Source: Paenibacillus_AR mesotrionivorans
GTDB taxonomy: Bacteria; Bacillota; Bacilli; Paenibacillales; NBRC-103111
Reading direction: 5' to 3'
DNA length: 64,000 nt
Assembly (NCBI RefSeq): GCF_046098205.1
Contig: NZ_JBJURJ010000005.1
Location: 331,687-395,686 of the forward strand
The position numbers and the translations under genes were made by a program. A model generated the notes under the pieces. That model was not told the origin of the DNA, made no database searches, and saw nothing but the letters and a program-made list of their open reading frames with translations. Positions within the stretch are counted from its first letter, which is position 1, and every line of letters begins with the position of its first letter. Positions 35,182 to 43,252 of this stretch are shown here, one piece after another.

Positions 35182-35877
35182 TCATCTTCCCGACACGTCC
35201 ATGTTCCATTTGTATCCAACTCCTCGAATCGTGACAATATATTGCGGCGCGGCAGGTACATCCTCCACCTTTTCTCTTAACCTTCGGATATGAACGGAGA
35301 GTGTATTGTCATCAATGAATTCCCCTGACATGTCCCATAAGTGACTAAGGATGGTACCACGGCTGCAGATTTGCTTGGGATGCGTAACCAACAAAAGCAG
35401 CAGCCTGTACTCCAGCCCAGTAAGGATAATTTCCTGCTTGTTTTTATACACCGATCCTTCAAGAACCCGGATTTCAATATCCTGTGAGTGCCACACGTTA
35501 ACGTCCTGCTGCTGCTTTATGTTCCGCCTCAAGACAGCCTTCATTCTCGAAACAAGCTCCTTGGTCCGGATGGGCTTGGTCATATAATCGTCCGCTCCCA
35601 GATCTAGCCCGGCCACCACATTCGCCTCCTCATCCAAGGCGGTCAGAAAAATAACGGGAATCTGCGAGGATGCCCGGATTTCCCTGCATAATTCATAGCC
35701 GGAGCCGTCAGGCAGATTGATGTCCAATAAAACAAGCTCCACTCCGCCAGCCGCTAATCTTAGTCTTGCTTCCTCCAAGGTACCGGCAACCATGACCATA
35801 TACCCTTCACTGGATAGGGTATACTCTATGCCAAATGCCAAATTCGCATCATCTTCAACCAGCAGAATCTGTGTCAT
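35182..35877 (-). CDS. OmpR-family response regulator
   Basis: 231 residues: receiver domain with the phosphorylated Asp in ELVLLDINLPDGSG and the Lys in YMTKPI, then a winged-helix DNA-binding domain ending VRGVGYKWN. I chose the ATG beginning MTQILLVEDD with GAGG six bases upstream. It is the first gene of the kinase pair and likely acts on the ABC transporter promoter just past the terminator. Confidence 0.87.
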   Translation of the reverse strand: MTQILLVEDDANLAFGIEYTLSSEGYMVMVAGTLEEARLRLAAGGVELVLLDINLPDGSGYELCREIRASSQIPVIFLTALDEEANVVAGLDLGADDYMTKPIRTKELVSRMKAVLRRNIKQQQDVNVWHSQDIEIRVLEGSVYKNKQEIILTGLEYRLLLLLVTHPKQICSRGTILSHLWDMSGEFIDDNTLSVHIRRLREKVEDVPAAPQYIVTIRGVGYKWNMDVSGR

Positions 35878-36024
35878 TGTTTTCCTCATCTCATATTACA
35901 TTTCTAAAAGCAGAATAAGCATACGATATGGTTATCTTACCAAACGGATATGGCGTAAACAAACCGTGATACCTCAAAAGAAGGAGCATATTGACTCCCA
36001 TCACAAGGTTCCGGTTTAGCAGCC

Positions 36025-36217
36025 GCCCATTTTTTGCCCACCCCGCACCAACATATGCAGCCCTTCATATGATGGATTTGACTGTATCCCTATACCTTGT
36101 ATCCGACAACTACCCAGGCAAGGAGGGGTGACTACATTGAAGGGCATCGATCACAAAAGCAAGTTCATCCTTACCCACCGCGAGCGCGAAGTATTCGAAC
36201 TGTTGGTTCAGGACAAA
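36025..36217 (+). repeat. left copy of a 193-bp direct repeat (gerE promoter and 5' end)
   Basis: This stretch matches 41879-42071 base for base except for about five substitutions and no gaps. It contains the gerE promoter, ribosome binding site and first 27 codons. Flanking bases outside the repeat differ. The two copies bound the oxidoreductase island. Confidence 0.9.
36046..36074 (+). promoter_or_regulatory. SigK-like promoter, left copy
   Basis: CACC, 16 bases, then CATATGATG, close to the SigK consensus (AC, 16-17 bases, CATAnnnTA). It now drives only the truncated gerE. Confidence 0.45.
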
Positions 36218-36232
36218 GCGTTCACGTACTGA
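36137..36232 (+). pseudogene. truncated gerE copy
   Basis: Starts like gerE at a TTG after GGAGGGG and matches it for 27 codons, through the VFELLVQDK segment, then diverges and stops after 31 codons. The recognition helix and the C-terminal half are missing, so it cannot be a working regulator. Confidence 0.85.
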
Positions 36233-36807
36233 TAATACAAAAAAAATTACTTTTTATAACTTTACATAGGACAAGCTTTTACATAAGTTTTCTAACTGAG
36301 ATTTTTCTTCAACTAAAAAGGAACACCGACACAAATAATCGGCGTCCCTAAAAGTGCGGTGGAAGTACAGTTGTGGGGGAACATCGATTACCGCGGTAAG
36401 ATAAAAATCTATAAATGCTAGACTCCTCGAGCTCATAAACTGTAAAAATCCGTACTTTCTGGAGCCGAAGGGCATCGGTACCCAGAAAGTACGGAATATA
36501 TAAATGTTATGCTTAAATACACTATTCAGCTTTTAGGTGGCGTTTATTAAAAATCCACAAACTCGAAAATTATATAATAACATTTAAGGCTTCCCACTGA
36601 TTGGGCTTTACGGCAATAACCGGCCGGATGGCTCAACAACGGAATTCTCCTGTCAACAAGCCACAGTGGAGATCGGCGGCGGCCTATCTAGATTGTTTAT
36701 GGACAACCGTTTTCCGGATAGCGTAATCAGCCAAATGCTACGAAGCGTGAATGCGGTGTTATGCCAAGGCACTTTTCGAGCGTATTTCTAAAATTCATAT
36801 CCTCTCC
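36233..36807. other. gene-poor left end of the island
   Basis: No convincing gene. It holds two inverted repeats (near 36319-36348 and 36449-36495), both followed by T-runs on the minus strand. A stretch from about 36570 to 36791 is open on the plus strand for about 70 codons with gene-like codon use (GLYGNNRPDGSTTE, then SVISQMLRSVNAV) but no start codon near its beginning; I do not recognise it. It may be the tail of a lost mobile-element gene. Confidence 0.4.
36449..36495 (-). terminator. long hairpin downstream of the oxidoreductase operon
   Basis: TCCGTACTTTCTGG and CCAGAAAGTACGGA form a perfect 14-bp stem. On the minus strand it is followed by TTTTTAC. It lies about 310 bases past the last operon gene and may end that transcript or one reading into the island. 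Confidence 0.55.
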
Positions 36808-37806
36808 TTAAAAGGTTATAATCACTTTTCCTTCGGAGTGGCCCGCAGAAACTTTATTTAAAGCCATATTAATGTCATCAAAATTGTAAACGGAATCTAT
36901 AGCGGGCTTAATATCTTCATCCTCAATAAGTTTCGTCAGTTTTTGTAATTGCCAGCCGTTTGCGGAAACGAATAAGAAGCGATATTCTTTATTCTGTTTA
37001 ACTGCTAATCGATCTAAACGGGCACCTACTAAACCAAACAATAGCTTTTTCCATATCGGAAAATTATTTTCAACAGCAAAGCGGTAATTGGGCAATGCCT
37101 TTAATGATACCAATTTTCCTTGGGGTTTGAGAATAGCAAGTTCCGTTTTAATTTCTTTTGCCCCTAATGTATCGATAACATAATCAATATTAGATAGCAA
37201 ATCAACATAATTTTCCTCTCTATAGTTAATGAATTGATCAGCGCCGATGGACAGTGTACGTGATCTGCCTCTTTCACTGCCGCTCGTAATCACATATAAC
37301 CCCATCGATTTGGCAATCGGGAGTGCCATCATACCAAAGCCACCGGTTCCCCCTGGAATAAATAGCTTTTTATTAGGCTGAACATGAAGTACATCATGCA
37401 AGGCTTGATATGCAGTCAAAGCCGTGAGTGGTACCGCGGCGGCCTCAATAAAAGAAAGATTCTTGGGCATAACGGAAATTGCATCCTCATGAACTGCCGC
37501 ATACTCAGCAAAAGCTCCGATTTTATTTATGGGTAGTCTCGTATAAACGTGATCTCCAACCTCGAATTCCACAACATCTTTTCCAACAGCCTCAATAACG
37601 CCGGATAGTTCGTTTCCTAAAGTTAAAGGGAAGTCATAATCGGCAATCATGCGAATACTACCATTCATAATAAGGATGTCTAAGGGATTTACACCTGTAG
37701 CTTTTACTTTGATAAGCACCTCATGGTTATTGATTTCCGGTATTTCTATGTTTTTTATTTCTACTTGGATTTGTTTTGTATATTTTTCCATTTGTACAGC
37801 TTTCAA
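36808..37806 (-). CDS. quinone-oxidoreductase-like NADP-dependent dehydrogenase (MDR superfamily)
   Basis: 332 residues with a GroES-like N-terminal part and a Rossmann domain whose loop reads GGTGGFGMMALP (about 150-161). It lacks the zinc-ligand pattern of alcohol dehydrogenases, so the zinc-free quinone oxidoreductase group fits best; these reduce quinones or alkenals. The TTG start lies eight bases after AAAGGAG. It is the last gene of an operon with an old yellow enzyme and an SDR under a TetR repressor. Codon use and composition are more AT-rich than outside the island. Confidence 0.8.
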   Translation of the reverse strand: MKAVQMEKYTKQIQVEIKNIEIPEINNHEVLIKVKATGVNPLDILIMNGSIRMIADYDFPLTLGNELSGVIEAVGKDVVEFEVGDHVYTRLPINKIGAFAEYAAVHEDAISVMPKNLSFIEAAAVPLTALTAYQALHDVLHVQPNKKLFIPGGTGGFGMMALPIAKSMGLYVITSGSERGRSRTLSIGADQFINYREENYVDLLSNIDYVIDTLGAKEIKTELAILKPQGKLVSLKALPNYRFAVENNFPIWKKLLFGLVGARLDRLAVKQNKEYRFLFVSANGWQLQKLTKLIEDEDIKPAIDSVYNFDDINMALNKVSAGHSEGKVIITF

Positions 37807-37845
37807 TTCTCATTCTCCTTTTGTTATTCTTTACTGTTGGTGAGA

Positions 37846-38913
37846 TTAAAGTTCTTTCATCGTAGGGTAATCGGTGTAACCCTCGTTACCGTTACCAGAG
37901 TACAATGTTTTAGGATCTGCTTCATTCAAAGGAAAGCCTGCTTTAAGACGTTCAACTAAGTCCGGATTAGCTAATGACCATACTCCGACTGGCGCCATAT
38001 CAGCAAGGCCATTATCAATATCTACACTAAGATCTTGTAGAGCCCGTCCAGCTCTATTGACTAATAATGGATTTGGCCAGATGTTGCGAATTTCTCGGAG
38101 CAGTGTTTCGTTCCCTAAATGCATAACATGGAGGTAAGCTAAATGATATTGAGCTAATTCTTTTACAAGGTGAAGATAAACTTCAGGACCGTGTTGGCCT
38201 TCATTAATTCCGTTAAGAGGTGTTCCTGGAGAAATACGGAAGGCTGTTCGTTCTGCTCCAATTTCTTCAACAATTGCTTTCGTTACTTCAATTGCAAAGC
38301 GAGCTCTGTTCTCTATCGATCCACCGTATTTATCCATTCGTGTATTAGAATTCTCCCCAATAAATTGATTAATCAGATAACCATTTGCTCCATGAATTTC
38401 AACGCCGTCAGCTCCTGCTTTAATAGCTGCCGCTGCTGCTTTCCGGAAGTCTGCAATTGTCGTTTGAATATCTTCTTCACTTAACTCTCTTGGAACGGGT
38501 ATTTCCTGCATCCCTTTTGCCGTAAACATTTCTACACCGGGTGCAATCGCAGATGGTGCAACGGGTTGACGATGATGTGGTGTATTGTCGGGGTGCGAAA
38601 CACGACCGACATGCATTAATTGAATAAATATAAATCCGCCTGCTTCATGTACCGCATCCGTAACCTTTTTCCAACCCTCAATATGCTTTTCCGTATAGAC
38701 GCCCGGTGACCTTAAGTAACCTTGACCATCATCAGAAGGTTGTGTACCTTCACTAATAATTAATCCCATTGACGCTCTTTGAGAATAATAAAGGGCGCTT
38801 AGCTCGCCTGGTGTACCATCTTCTTGAGCTCTACTACGTGTCATTGGTGCCATCGCTAACCGATGAGGTAATTTCAGGTTACCAATTTTAATTTTGCTCC
38901 ACAGTTTTTCCAT
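37846..38913 (-). CDS. old yellow enzyme family alkene reductase
   Basis: 355 residues, an FMN TIM barrel. EIHGANGYLINQF holds the His-Asn pair that binds the substrate carbonyl, and NTRMDKYGGSIENRARF is the family signature. Such enzymes use NADPH to reduce the C=C bond of enals, enones and nitro compounds, a detoxification of reactive electrophiles. AGAGGGAAC precedes the ATG. It lies 39 bases upstream of the quinone-oxidoreductase-like gene, with which it shares a transcript. Confidence 0.87.
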   Translation of the reverse strand: MEKLWSKIKIGNLKLPHRLAMAPMTRSRAQEDGTPGELSALYYSQRASMGLIISEGTQPSDDGQGYLRSPGVYTEKHIEGWKKVTDAVHEAGGFIFIQLMHVGRVSHPDNTPHHRQPVAPSAIAPGVEMFTAKGMQEIPVPRELSEEDIQTTIADFRKAAAAAIKAGADGVEIHGANGYLINQFIGENSNTRMDKYGGSIENRARFAIEVTKAIVEEIGAERTAFRISPGTPLNGINEGQHGPEVYLHLVKELAQYHLAYLHVMHLGNETLLREIRNIWPNPLLVNRAGRALQDLSVDIDNGLADMAPVGVWSLANPDLVERLKAGFPLNEADPKTLYSGNGNEGYTDYPTMKEL

Positions 38914-38967
38914 TTAAAGTTCCCTCTTTAATTTTAGTTTATTTTATTAACTCCAATGCTTTCTTGA

Positions 38968-39194
38968 TTATCGCTCCACTTTAGCCTGTGCGGATCTTAC
39001 TGCATTTGTCATGAGCTTGCGAGGGAGTAACCGCGGCAAGAATGCCATGAACCTGTTATGCCCCCCTGTTATGATTAAAATCTTGCCCCGCAGGAATTCG
39101 CGATATCGTATGTCAGCCACCTGCCCAACCTCCATGACGCCGCTTCTAAAATTCCGCCCGACGCTCCAGTAATTAGTACCGTTTTGTTCATCAT
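38968..39194 (-). pseudogene. short-chain dehydrogenase remnant
   Basis: An N-terminal piece, MMNKTVLITGASGGI, begins in ATGATGA overlapping the stop of the preceding SDR. After an internal deletion and a frameshift the C-terminal end follows (VADIRYREFLRGKI, then FLPRLLPRKLMTNAV) to a TAA. The catalytic middle of the enzyme is gone. It sits inside the operon between two intact genes. Confidence 0.75.
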
Positions 39195-39892
39195 TTCAGC
39201 TGTGGGTAAATAGCAGCTACACCGCCAGCGAGAGCACGCTGGAGTTGACGGCTCGGTTCATCAGCAAGAATTTCGAAGCTATCAGACTCTATTCCATCAA
39301 TTGCAATTTTTGCAATATCAGCAGGGTTGGACTTCGGAGCTTCAACACCCGATGTCATCTCTGTATCCATAAAGCCCACATGCAAGCCAGCTACTCTCAC
39401 ATTTTGAGGATACAGATTTAAGCGCAACTCGTTCGTCATTGCCCACGCAGCCGCCTTTGCAGCCGAATAAGCGCCTTCCCTCCCGCCACTACTGAACCAT
39501 GATAATGCAGAAAGGATATTCAGTATGGATCCCCCACCATTCTTAATAAGAATAGGTGCGAAATTGCGAATCACGGATAACGTGCCAAAGAAGTGCGTAT
39601 TAAATTCCAACTGGATTTGATCGAGATCACCGTCAAGCAAAGTAGCTCCTGTAGCCGAGCCTGCATTGTTGATCAGGAGCGTAACATCTTGAGCTGCCAT
39701 AGCAGCTGCCGCTACCTCTTGAGGGTTCGTAATATCAAGCTTTACTGGAATTGCACCGGGAATGTCAACGGACTGCGGATTTCTGGCTCCGGCATACACC
39801 TTAGCTCCTCTGGATATAAGTTCAAGGGTGAGATGGCGACCAAAACCTCGGTTCGCGCCAGTGACAAATGCAACTTGTTGAGAAATATTCAT
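39191..39892 (-). CDS. short-chain dehydrogenase/reductase
   Basis: 233 residues with the classical SDR motifs: TGANRGFG cofactor loop (about 12-19), NNAGS, and catalytic Tyr-x3-Lys in YSAAKAA. Substrate unknown. AAAGGAG precedes the ATG. It is the first gene of the oxidoreductase operon, with TetR-type palindromes over its promoter region, so it is probably induced together with the old yellow enzyme gene. Confidence 0.85.
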   Translation of the reverse strand: MNISQQVAFVTGANRGFGRHLTLELISRGAKVYAGARNPQSVDIPGAIPVKLDITNPQEVAAAAMAAQDVTLLINNAGSATGATLLDGDLDQIQLEFNTHFFGTLSVIRNFAPILIKNGGGSILNILSALSWFSSGGREGAYSAAKAAAWAMTNELRLNLYPQNVRVAGLHVGFMDTEMTSGVEAPKSNPADIAKIAIDGIESDSFEILADEPSRQLQRALAGGVAAIYPQLK

Positions 39893-39990
39893 TATAATTT
39901 TCTCCTTTTATTATATTTTGTTTATGAAATTGTTTGTTGAAGCTATTCGATCTGCGTTTTGATACATAGTAGATACGGTAGCGAGTATTG

Positions 39991-40027
39991 CTCAATAAGC
40001 GCCTTATTGAGAACGATCATTCTCAAT
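39991..40027. promoter_or_regulatory. overlapping palindromes: TetR operator of the oxidoreductase operon
   Basis: CTCAATAAG-CGC-CTTATTGAG is a perfect repeat that overlaps a second perfect one, ATTGAGAA-CGATCA-TTCTCAAT. The latter is shared as ATTGAGAACGATCA in the promoter of the tetR gene. On the minus strand TTGAGC here and TACTAT 18 bases on could be the promoter of the SDR gene. Confidence 0.65.
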
Positions 40028-40138
40028 GTCACAAAAAAAAGGGTGCCTTATCTGTTGTTTATGTTTGTTGTGTTGTTTAACTGCGCTGATAAACTTCACT
40101 GTAAAGCAAAGCTTTTTAGCTTCTTTCTGCGGTTTTTA

Positions 40139-40152
40139 AGAATGTTCATTCT
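40139..40152. promoter_or_regulatory. additional TetR-like palindrome
   Basis: AGAATGTTCATTCT, an inverted repeat resembling the core GAGAACGATCATTCTC of the main operator. It lies between the tetR gene end and the operon promoter. In the 336 bases between the SDR start and the tetR stop I see these operators but no credible gene. Confidence 0.35.
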
Positions 40153-40228
40153 AAAATGAGTATATAATATCCATCTGAAAGAGTTTGGAGTAGCAGAAGG
40201 GAGACTTTTCAATCTGAACTGACTACTC

Positions 40229-40807
40229 TCATTCTTCCAAAAGCTTCAACGAAATATGAGTAATACGGTGAAGCTTTTCTTTGGAAGCCGAGGTTCTTGC
40301 CATTACCCTTAACCCAATCCATACATTATGCAGGTATCCCGCCAATTCCTCTGCACTGTATGTGGAGGTGAATTCACCTTCACGCTGTCCCCAAAGAATA
40401 ATCTCCTTGAGCAATTGCTCTGCTGTCGTGAATGCTTTCGTGGCCTTGTTGTCCACCTCGACGTCACGCGCCGCCAATTCTACGGCCGAATTCACCATTA
40501 AGCAGCCGGCTGGCGAGTCCTCATCCCCGTCAATCATGAAGCTAAAAATAAACTGTAATGCCTCTGATGCGGTCTTGGATCGTTTAACCCCTCCTGCAAG
40601 CGCGGCGCTGATTTTGTCGTCAAACCGATCCATCGCTTTCAGGAACAGACTATGCTTATCTCCAAAAGTATCATACAAGCTTCTTCGATGAATACCCATA
40701 TGCTCAACCAACTCGGACATGGACGTTTTCTCGTACCCCTGCTCCCAAAAGAGCCGCATCGCCTTATCCAAAACCTCTTTCTCTTCAAACTCCTTGCTTC
40801 TCGCCAT
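40229..40807 (-). CDS. TetR/AcrR-family repressor
   Basis: 192 residues. The N-terminal helix-turn-helix reads TSMSELVEHMGIHRRSLYDTFGDKH; the C-terminal ligand domain carries AGCLMVNSAVE, where a Cys follows the Gly as in electrophile-sensing relatives such as NemR (analogy only). I chose the ATG starting MARSKEF, six bases after GGAGGGAG. Palindromes in its own promoter and before the oxidoreductase operon indicate it represses both. Confidence 0.83.
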   Translation of the reverse strand: MARSKEFEEKEVLDKAMRLFWEQGYEKTSMSELVEHMGIHRRSLYDTFGDKHSLFLKAMDRFDDKISAALAGGVKRSKTASEALQFIFSFMIDGDEDSPAGCLMVNSAVELAARDVEVDNKATKAFTTAEQLLKEIILWGQREGEFTSTYSAEELAGYLHNVWIGLRVMARTSASKEKLHRITHISLKLLEE

Positions 40808-40828
40808 ACCCAACTCCCTCCCTTAATT

Positions 40829-40857
40829 AATATACCATATTGAGAACGATCAGTAAA
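40829..40857 (-). promoter_or_regulatory. tetR promoter with operator in the spacer
   Basis: On the minus strand TTTACT, 17 bases, then TATATT. The spacer contains the sequence ATTGAGAACGATCA (read on plus) found in the operon operator, which indicates autoregulation. Confidence 0.6.
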
Positions 40858-40893
40858 GAAACGTCATGTTCTTTTTTTGAATCATTAGCTTTA

Positions 40894-41319
40894 TCATTTT
40901 TTGACCATAACGGATAACTCGCCTTCAAAGACCTTTTCATCCTTGTCATTGAAAGTGGACAACAAAACTGTAACAATTCCCGTTTCACCCTGCTTTTCTT
41001 TAAGCGCTGTTACCTCCACAATGGTATGTAATTCGTCATCAGGGTAAACAGGTTTTACAAACCTAATATTATTCATAGCAGTTCCGGCGATAACATCATC
41101 ACCATAACTGCCGGTTTCTACCCAAAGCTTAAATGAAACTGCTAATGTTTGAATTCCGGAAGCAATGATTCCGTTGAATCGTCCTTGCACTGCTTTCACT
41201 TCATCCAAATGCATATACTGCGGGTCGAAATCCGATGCAAATCTAATGATATCCCCTTTAGTTAATCTCATTGCTTTTGTATGAAACACTTGTCCGATGT
41301 AAAATTCACTAAAACGCAT
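40894..41319 (-). CDS. MaoC-like dehydratase / hot-dog fold protein
   Basis: 141 residues with the MaoC hot-dog fold. The hydratase motif D-x-D-P-x3-H appears as DFDPQYMHLD (about 31-40), and a GIIASG segment follows. Members hydrate enoyl-CoA or related thioesters; without a CoA-related neighbour the substrate is open. I chose the ATG after GGAGGTGTATTG; a TTG lies one codon earlier. It lies just upstream of tetR in the same direction and belongs to the AT-richer island. Confidence 0.78.
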   Translation of the reverse strand: MRFSEFYIGQVFHTKAMRLTKGDIIRFASDFDPQYMHLDEVKAVQGRFNGIIASGIQTLAVSFKLWVETGSYGDDVIAGTAMNNIRFVKPVYPDDELHTIVEVTALKEKQGETGIVTVLLSTFNDKDEKVFEGELSVMVKK

Positions 41320-41384
41320 CAATACACCTCCCGATCAACTTGCTCAGCTTTTTTATATTACAGTACTGGTATATCAGCTTCAAG

Positions 41385-41800
41385 CTAGATGCCAAGCTCG
41401 ACCGGCTTTTCCGTCGGGTGGATTGTTTTGTTTCCCCTGATCCGCGGCACCCGATTAATATCGGTCCCATCCTACCCCCATATTGACCTCATCCCAGACC
41501 AGGCAATTTTTGATTGTGAACCCCACTTTGCGCATCCAAATCACCATATAAGGGTACATTTGCCAATCTATGAATACGTAAATGTGTCGGCCTGTTTTCA
41601 ATACACGATGGGCTTGCCGAAGCCATTGAAAGGTGAATCGTTGGTATTCCTGCAGGGTTAGATTGTCATTCTGGATCCTCCGGAATCTAGGCTTTCGCAT
41701 CCGGGTTTGGGATGTACCGCTGAAGCCGAGGTTATAAGGAGGGTCTGTTACAAAAGGTTTCCATGAACGAGTAGAATCTGTTGAGAGAGAATCCAGGAAT
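41385..41800 (-). pseudogene. DNA methyltransferase remnant (phage/restriction type)
   Basis: Minus-strand reading gives TDPPYNLGFSGTSQTRM, the catalytic DPPY motif of an amino-methyltransferase, then a coherent stretch to MGVGWDRY and a stop. In another frame just beyond lies RVPRIRGNKTIHPTEKPVEL, whose HPTEKP matches the C-terminal part of such enzymes. The part between is deleted, and the N-terminus is missing. It lies at the right edge of the island, next to the gerE repeat. Confidence 0.75.
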
Positions 41801-41878
41801 ATCTAATATAGACAGTCCGTTTAATATTCTAAAATGCCATCATTAGGATGCCTAACCTACTTAAACATCAATGTATGG

Positions 41879-42071
41879 GCCCATTTTTTGCCTATCCCGC
41901 ACCAACAAATGCTGCCCTTCATATGATGGATTTGACTGTATCCCTATACCTTGTATCCGACAACTACCCAGGCAAGGAGGGGTGACTACATTGAAGGGCA
42001 TCGATCACAAGAGCAAGTTCATCCTTACCCACCGCGAGCGCGAAGTATTCGAACTGTTGGTTCAGGACAAA
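41879..42071 (+). repeat. right copy of the 193-bp direct repeat (gerE promoter and 5' end)
   Basis: Same phase and length as 36025-36217, offset 5854 bases. This copy runs on into the complete gerE. Recombination between the copies would delete the island and leave one intact gerE. Confidence 0.9.
41900..41928 (+). promoter_or_regulatory. SigK-like promoter of gerE
   Basis: CACC, then 16 bases, then CATATGATG, near the mother-cell SigK consensus. gerE of Bacillus subtilis is transcribed by SigK, which fits. About 65 bases separate it from the start codon. Confidence 0.55.
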
Positions 42072-42215
42072 ACCACCAAAGATATCGCGCAGCAGCTTTT
42101 CATCAGTGAAAAGACTGTCAGGAACCACATCTCTAACGTTATGCAAAAATTAAACGTTAAAGGCCGTTCGCAAGCGGTCGTGGAACTGATCAAGCTTGGG
42201 GAATTGAAAATCTGA
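41991..42215 (+). CDS. gerE: GerE, late mother-cell sporulation regulator
   Basis: 74 residues, the same length as Bacillus subtilis GerE and strongly similar to it: THREREVFELLVQDKTTKDI is followed by LFISEKTVRNHISNVMQKL, the LuxR-type helix-turn-helix. GerE controls spore coat genes late in the mother cell. The TTG start follows GGAGGGG by nine bases. The gene is intact, but its promoter and first 27 codons are duplicated 5.85 kb upstream. Confidence 0.93.
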   Translation: MKGIDHKSKFILTHREREVFELLVQDKTTKDIAQQLFISEKTVRNHISNVMQKLNVKGRSQAVVELIKLGELKI

Positions 42216-42251
42216 TAGACCAATCCGCATACCCCATCCTTGGGCCTGTTG

Positions 42252-42287
42252 CCCGCCTTCATCATGAAGGCGGGTAGGGGCTTTTTT
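42252..42287 (+). terminator. gerE terminator
   Basis: CCCGCCTTCAT and ATGAAGGCGGG form a perfect 11-bp stem, then TAGGGGC and TTTTTT, about 35 bases after the gerE stop. Confidence 0.8.
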
Positions 42288-42365
42288 ATTTGCGGAACAA
42301 AAAGGAAATGTCTTCCTGAAAAACGAATGTTATACTGCACGGCAAATGGAGGAGGATATGGGCAT

Positions 42366-43151
42366 ATGATTACCATTTATGATTGGTTTGGGTATGAGCT
42401 GCCGATTCAGGAGCGGTATCGGAGTATAAAGAAGGCCGGATTCGACGGGGTTTTATTATGGTGGAGTGAGGGTTTTGGCCGAAACGATTACCGCAAAGGG
42501 CCGTTGCTGGCGCGGGAGGCCGGATTGAGCATCGAGAATATCCACACGCCGATCCAACAGCAAAACAATCTCTGGCTGGATAATCTGGACGGCGAGGCCT
42601 TAAGCGATTGTTATTTGCAATGTGTGGCCGATTGCGCCGAATTTGATATCCCGACTATGGTGGTGCACCTGCCCAACGATAGAAAACCCTATAACGCTCT
42701 TGGACTGGACAGAGTCAAGAAGATCACGGAAAAAGCCGAAAAACTGGGCGTGAATGTAGCTTTGGAAAATTTGGAGAACCTGACCAACGTATCCTATATG
42801 CTGGAGCAGGTGGATTCCCCCCATCTCGGATTTTGTTATGACTCCTGTCATCACGTGAACTACAACCCGGACAAGGATCTATTGGCTATGTACGGTTCCC
42901 GGTTGATGGCCCTGAATTTGCACGATAACGGCGGAAGCCGCGACCAGCACCAGCTGCCCTTCGACGGACGAATAGATTGGTCTGTCACCATGAGGAAAAT
43001 TGCAGAAACGAATTATGCAGGTGCAATTGCGTTAGAACCCATGAATTGGGACTATCTGGATGTTTCGGCAGAGGAGTTTTTACATACTGCATTTAAACAG
43101 GCAAAACGGCTTGAAGCCTTGAAGCTGAGTCTTCAGGCTAATCTGAAATAA
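42366..43151 (+). CDS. sugar phosphate isomerase/epimerase (xylose-isomerase-like TIM barrel)
   Basis: 261 residues. The metal ligands of the family are visible: Glu in VALENLEN, Asp and His in CYDSCHH, His in NLHDNGG and Glu in ALEPMNWDY. Known relatives isomerise or epimerise sugars and polyols or dehydrate inosose; the substrate is unknown here. I chose the ATG opening MITIYDW, ten bases after GGAGGAGG; the longer frame runs back into the gerE terminator. Confidence 0.8.
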   Translation: MITIYDWFGYELPIQERYRSIKKAGFDGVLLWWSEGFGRNDYRKGPLLAREAGLSIENIHTPIQQQNNLWLDNLDGEALSDCYLQCVADCAEFDIPTMVVHLPNDRKPYNALGLDRVKKITEKAEKLGVNVALENLENLTNVSYMLEQVDSPHLGFCYDSCHHVNYNPDKDLLAMYGSRLMALNLHDNGGSRDQHQLPFDGRIDWSVTMRKIAETNYAGAIALEPMNWDYLDVSAEEFLHTAFKQAKRLEALKLSLQANLK

Positions 43152-43252
43152 CGCGGTCGGCCTCCCCCGAGTTTTTCCAATATGACAATAGATGTCGTAT
43201 TCCCGGCCTATAATAGAAGTAAGAACAAGGTGAAGGGAAGCGAGGCGGCAGA

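Noticed and set aside
39959..40159. 66-codon plus-strand frame in the tetR intergenic region
   Set aside because: No ribosome binding site, and it overlaps the perfect palindromes that are better explained as operators.
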